Assembly (NCBI GenBank): GCA_964454745.1
Contig: CAYVUI010000023.1
Location: 1 to 43,369, forward strand
Origin: CAYVUI01 sp964454745
GTDB taxonomy: Bacteria; Planctomycetota; Phycisphaerae; Sedimentisphaerales; Anaerohalosphaeraceae
Reading direction: 5' to 3'
DNA length: 43,369 nucleotides
The notes under the pieces were generated by a model. It was not told the DNA's origin and did not search any database. It worked only from the letters and a program-made list of their open reading frames with translations. The position numbers were made by a program, and so were the translations under genes. The number at the start of each line of letters is the position of its first letter. Positions within the stretch are counted from its first letter, which is position 1. This document shows positions 40,936-43,369 of the stretch, one piece after another.

Positions 40936-41613
40936 ATGAAGTATGTAATTGTTTTATTAATCACCTCATTTTTAGTGCCGCCGGCTGTAACGGACGATGT
41001 TCAGCGGCCAAGCTGGAGAGGTAAATTTTCGACGACATGGCAATACTGGAATTTTGACACACCGGATCCCGGCGCAACGGCTCCGCTGCCGCCTGACGGC
41101 CCCGGTCCGCTAATTGATGATCCCATCGGGGCTCCGTATGAACAACCCGGCTTTTTGCCCAGTACCGGGTTATTCGTAGAACCCGGGCCGAATATGGAGT
41201 GGATACCGGATGATCCTTCCGGAAGGACGGGCATCTGGCCGCTTTCGGGGTCTATCAGCGTCGTGGTGGATAACCATGATCCCGACAATTTGTGGAAGAT
41301 TATGTGGGTTCAGGTCACCTGGCGTCCCCAGGGCAGCACGCCGGATTCCGTGCCGATGCTGACCAATTTTGATCCGACATTCTCTTCGGCGTATCCGCCA
41401 AGGGTGACCGGTCAGGGCGATGTGGACCTCGGGGACGGCTGGTTTGAGACGACGTTTGTCTGGCGCATCGAGGGTAATCCGCCTGATGAGTTCTTTATGA
41501 TCGAAGGGCTCATTGACGTCGATCAACTGATCATCGATACCTGGTGTATTCCGGAGCCGGCATCTTTACTGTTGTTTGCAATTTCAGGAGGACTGCTTAT
41601 ACGAAAACGGTAA
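40936..41613 (+). CDS. PEP-CTERM sorting-signal protein
   Basis: A 225-residue exported protein. It has a short signal peptide (MKYVIVLLITSFLVPPAV) and ends with a PEP-CTERM tripartite signal: IPEPASLLL, a hydrophobic helix and RKR (205-225). Such signals are processed by an exosortase, and the proteins are linked to extracellular polysaccharide or biofilm. No exosortase gene lies in this window. The mature part is acidic, proline-rich at first and beta-rich later (GSISVVVDNHDPDNLWKIMWVQVTW), with no recognised domain; only one cysteine is present, just before the tail. GGAGGG precedes the ATG. A strong terminator follows. Confidence 0.87.
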   Translation: MKYVIVLLITSFLVPPAVTDDVQRPSWRGKFSTTWQYWNFDTPDPGATAPLPPDGPGPLIDDPIGAPYEQPGFLPSTGLFVEPGPNMEWIPDDPSGRTGIWPLSGSISVVVDNHDPDNLWKIMWVQVTWRPQGSTPDSVPMLTNFDPTFSSAYPPRVTGQGDVDLGDGWFETTFVWRIEGNPPDEFFMIEGLIDVDQLIIDTWCIPEPASLLLFAISGGLLIRKR

Positions 41614-41675
41614 CAGGGTGAAAACTCCATACATACGGTTTTGAGTGACTGTAATTTTGTTGAAGGATTGAGTGC

Positions 41676-41716
41676 AGCAGATGTCTCATGGGCTTTGGGG
41701 CATCTGCTTTTTTTTT
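41676..41716 (+). terminator. Rho-independent terminator of the PEP-CTERM gene
   Basis: AGCAGATG (41676-41683) pairs perfectly with CATCTGCT (41701-41708) around a 17-base loop, followed by a run of nine T from the last paired base. It lies just before the convergent diguanylate cyclase gene. Confidence 0.88.
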
Positions 41717-41726
41717 ATCGGTATGA

Positions 41727-42797
41727 CTACCCTTCGTCGGAGCCCTGGACGATTGTGATCTGGTTTTTACCTTTGCGTTTGGCTTCTAGCATGGCCTGGT
41801 CGGCTTTTTCGAGGATCGCTTCCACGCTGGTTCCGTCTTGCGGGAAGGAGGCCAGTCCGCCGCTGATCGTAAGCTGTCCTTTACCACTGGGTCCCAGGAA
41901 GGAGAGGTCCGCCTTTTGGAGTTCGCCCCGAAATCGTTCTGCGATCAGTGCGGCTTCGCGCGGATGCTCACCGTGGCCGCGGCGTTCCTGCTGGACGTGT
42001 GCTTCTTCGTCGCTAAGCTCGGGGGGTAAATCCCAGAAGACGACGGCAAATTCGTCGCCGCCGATGCGTCCAATGACATCATGCGCCCTGCAGCAGCGCT
42101 GCATCATCACGCCGACCTGCTTGAGGACGTTGTCGCCCACGGAGTGGCCGTAGGTATCGTTGTAGTGCTTGAAGTTATCGATATCAAACAGCAGCAGGGT
42201 CACTTTGAGCTGGTCAGGCTGGGCGCGATCGAGAATCTGCTTGAGGAATTCGCGGACATACCTTCGGTTTTTCAAGCCGGTCAGGTCGTCTTCGGTCGCG
42301 AGCTGTTCGAGCTGGCGAATCCGCTGGTCTTTCCAGTCGGGTTCATAGGTTTTGGTCTCAGGCGCGGGAGCTTGTGTGCCGTCGGCGGCTCGGACGGACT
42401 TGCCATTGCCCGAGCCGTAGTGGAGGACCTGATCGGGATCGACCGGGCAGATGAAATAATCGTCCGCACCGGGCTTTTCGCGGGTCAGAATCTGCCGGGC
42501 CAGCGGTTCCTCATACATCTGGGCCGCCAGGAAGATTCCACTTTCGGGGGAGGCCTGTTTGAGTGCCTGGACCGCGGAAACCAGCTTGCCGCAAAAACCG
42601 CTCATCACGACAACAATCGCGTCGTAGTGCTCTGTCGCAGCGCGGGCGATGCCGTCGAGCAGGTCTGATGCATGGTCAATGGGTATGATCTCCCGGCCCG
42701 CCTGACCGCGGAGACTGTTTTGCATCTGCCCAATCACCAGAATTTTTCCCATAACATTTCCCGCCGTTTGTATCGCTTGTGTCTCCATTTGCATCAT
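41727..42797 (-). CDS. Diguanylate cyclase (GGDEF) with receiver-like N-terminal domain
   Basis: A 356-residue enzyme expected to make cyclic di-GMP from GTP. Residues 170-350 form the GGDEF domain: TEDDLTGLKNRRY, FDIDNFKHYNDTYGH with metal-binding Asp, and RIGGDEFAVVF with the intact GGDEF at 246-250. RAHD (237-240), five residues before it, is the product-inhibition I-site. An insert of about 25 residues follows the GGDEF hairpin (LPPELSDEEAHVQQERRGHG). Residues 17-128 look like a receiver fold (GKILVIG, DAIVVVMSGF, GADDYFICPVD) but the phosphoacceptor position lacks Asp, so it is a pseudo-receiver. Its ATG overlaps the stop of the upstream gene by four bases, so the two are translationally coupled. 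Confidence 0.92.
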   Translation of the reverse strand: MMQMETQAIQTAGNVMGKILVIGQMQNSLRGQAGREIIPIDHASDLLDGIARAATEHYDAIVVVMSGFCGKLVSAVQALKQASPESGIFLAAQMYEEPLARQILTREKPGADDYFICPVDPDQVLHYGSGNGKSVRAADGTQAPAPETKTYEPDWKDQRIRQLEQLATEDDLTGLKNRRYVREFLKQILDRAQPDQLKVTLLLFDIDNFKHYNDTYGHSVGDNVLKQVGVMMQRCCRAHDVIGRIGGDEFAVVFWDLPPELSDEEAHVQQERRGHGEHPREAALIAERFRGELQKADLSFLGPSGKGQLTISGGLASFPQDGTSVEAILEKADQAMLEAKRKGKNQITIVQGSDEG

Positions 42798-43279
42798 CCC
42801 GCTCCAAGAATAGCATCCAGCTCGTCTTTACTGAGGGTCATCGAGTCGGTCATCGACTCAGGCCCTCTTTGCCGGCTGAGATTATCGGGCCTGCCTGCAG
42901 ACCCGTTGTTATACATTTCATCGAACCGTTTTGTTTGCTTCTTTAGCTCAAACTCAAGGCCGTCGAGGCTGTCCAGGCAGACGGCTCCGGCTTTCTGGGC
43001 CTGCCATGCCGGTTGATAACCGCTTTTGGGCAGACAGAGCAGAAAAACGGCCGGCTCGAACCGCCTGGTCAGCAGGCGGGCGACCTGAGCCGCTTCCTGG
43101 TCGGCAATGCCCAACAGGACCGCAGCGAGGTAGAGCCCCGCCCTGTCGCTAAGGGCCCTGGCGCACAGGTCATAAATGTCCCTGCACCTGTGGCATACAA
43201 GCCCGGCCCGCTCAATCCGATTCTCTATCTCCAGGCGCTGCCTGTTTCCAAGGCCCGCCGTCACTGTCAATACCCGCAT
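42794..43279 (-). CDS. Small receiver-like protein with FliM-type C-terminal peptide, unknown function
   Basis: A 161-residue protein that I do not recognise as a named family. Residues 1-115 have the alternating strand/helix look of a receiver domain (RVLTVTAGLGN, LYLAAVLLG, PAVFLLCLPKSG, KAGAVCLDSLDGL) without the acidic pocket or phosphoacceptor Asp. A polar linker leads to MTLSKDELDAILGAG at the very end, close to the LSQDEIDALL peptide at the N-terminus of the flagellar switch protein FliM, which binds phospho-CheY. The ATG at 43279 fits; a TTG at 43309 is an alternative. It overlaps the diguanylate cyclase start by four bases, suggesting a joint role in cyclic di-GMP or motility signalling. 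The promoter side lies partly beyond the window. Confidence 0.65.
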   Translation of the reverse strand: MRVLTVTAGLGNRQRLEIENRIERAGLVCHRCRDIYDLCARALSDRAGLYLAAVLLGIADQEAAQVARLLTRRFEPAVFLLCLPKSGYQPAWQAQKAGAVCLDSLDGLEFELKKQTKRFDEMYNNGSAGRPDNLSRQRGPESMTDSMTLSKDELDAILGAG

Positions 43280-43369
43280 CCGTTTTTCTACCCTCAAAAT
43301 CAAGCCCAAAAGGCCCGAAGTTAAATTTTACCCATGTTAACAACTCCAAAGAACCATTTCAATTCCATC

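Noticed and set aside
43310..43369. End of a possible minus-strand gene at the right edge
   Set aside because: A short open frame ends near 43322, but too little sequence is visible to judge it.

Overview
The window looks like a chromosomal segment of a Planctomycetota bacterium, probably of class Phycisphaerae (Sedimentisphaerales-like). This is inferred from the mix of content: a PEP-CTERM sorting signal, dockerin-like repeats on secreted proteins with no cohesin in view, a giant beta-helix surface protein with a choice-of-anchor L domain, two different GroELs around one GroES, and a long secretin carrying a TPR-like N-terminus. No rRNA, tRNA, phage, insertion sequence or CRISPR array was recognised. 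Genes lie on both strands in short operons. Most starts have a purine-rich ribosome binding site; a few seem to have none and may be leaderless.

Layout. 1-2480 (minus): the 5' part of pdxJ and a lipoprotein with a glycoside-hydrolase-like fold, each with a recognisable promoter. 2542-3222: SOUL-family protein. 3262-7491 (plus): a structured leader, ribBA, a small lipoprotein, an ECF sigma factor with its anti-sigma factor, and an isochorismatase-fold hydrolase. 7505-13462 (minus): a chaperone cluster transcribed groEL2-groES-groEL1-(terminator)-dnaJ-grpE-fmdB. 13718-14440 (minus): tsaB. 14774-17806: a 1010-residue secretin. 17906-20583 (minus): aroA followed by a very divergent chorismate synthase. 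20913-28386 (plus): promoter, folded leader RNA and a 2,428-residue mosaic surface protein. 28538-30295 (minus): subtilase with a dockerin-like tail. 30434-33718 (plus): pyrR-pyrB-pyrC and a NYN-domain protein. 33790-35577: GH39-like glycosidase. 35587-38439 (minus): tandem M16 peptidase lipoprotein. 38605-40619: YihY/BrkB membrane protein and a convergent LysE-type exporter. 40936-41613: PEP-CTERM protein. 41727-43279 (minus): a diguanylate cyclase and a small receiver-like protein ending in a FliM-like peptide.

How the genes fit together. The core is housekeeping: cofactor synthesis (B6, riboflavin), protein folding, tRNA t6A modification, the last two shikimate steps and the first pyrimidine steps. 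Interleaved is a secretion and surface-polysaccharide programme: secretin, giant beta-helix protein, subtilase, two glycosidase-like proteins, an M16 peptidase and a PEP-CTERM protein.

The best candidates for something undescribed are: (1) the chorismate synthase homologue, which has lost its first active-site signature and gained a large insert yet sits beside aroA; (2) two structured 5' leaders that match no riboswitch I know, before ribBA and before the giant gene; (3) a subtilase whose catalytic Asp position reads Cys; (4) a FliM-like LSKDELDAIL peptide on a receiver-like protein translationally coupled to a diguanylate cyclase.
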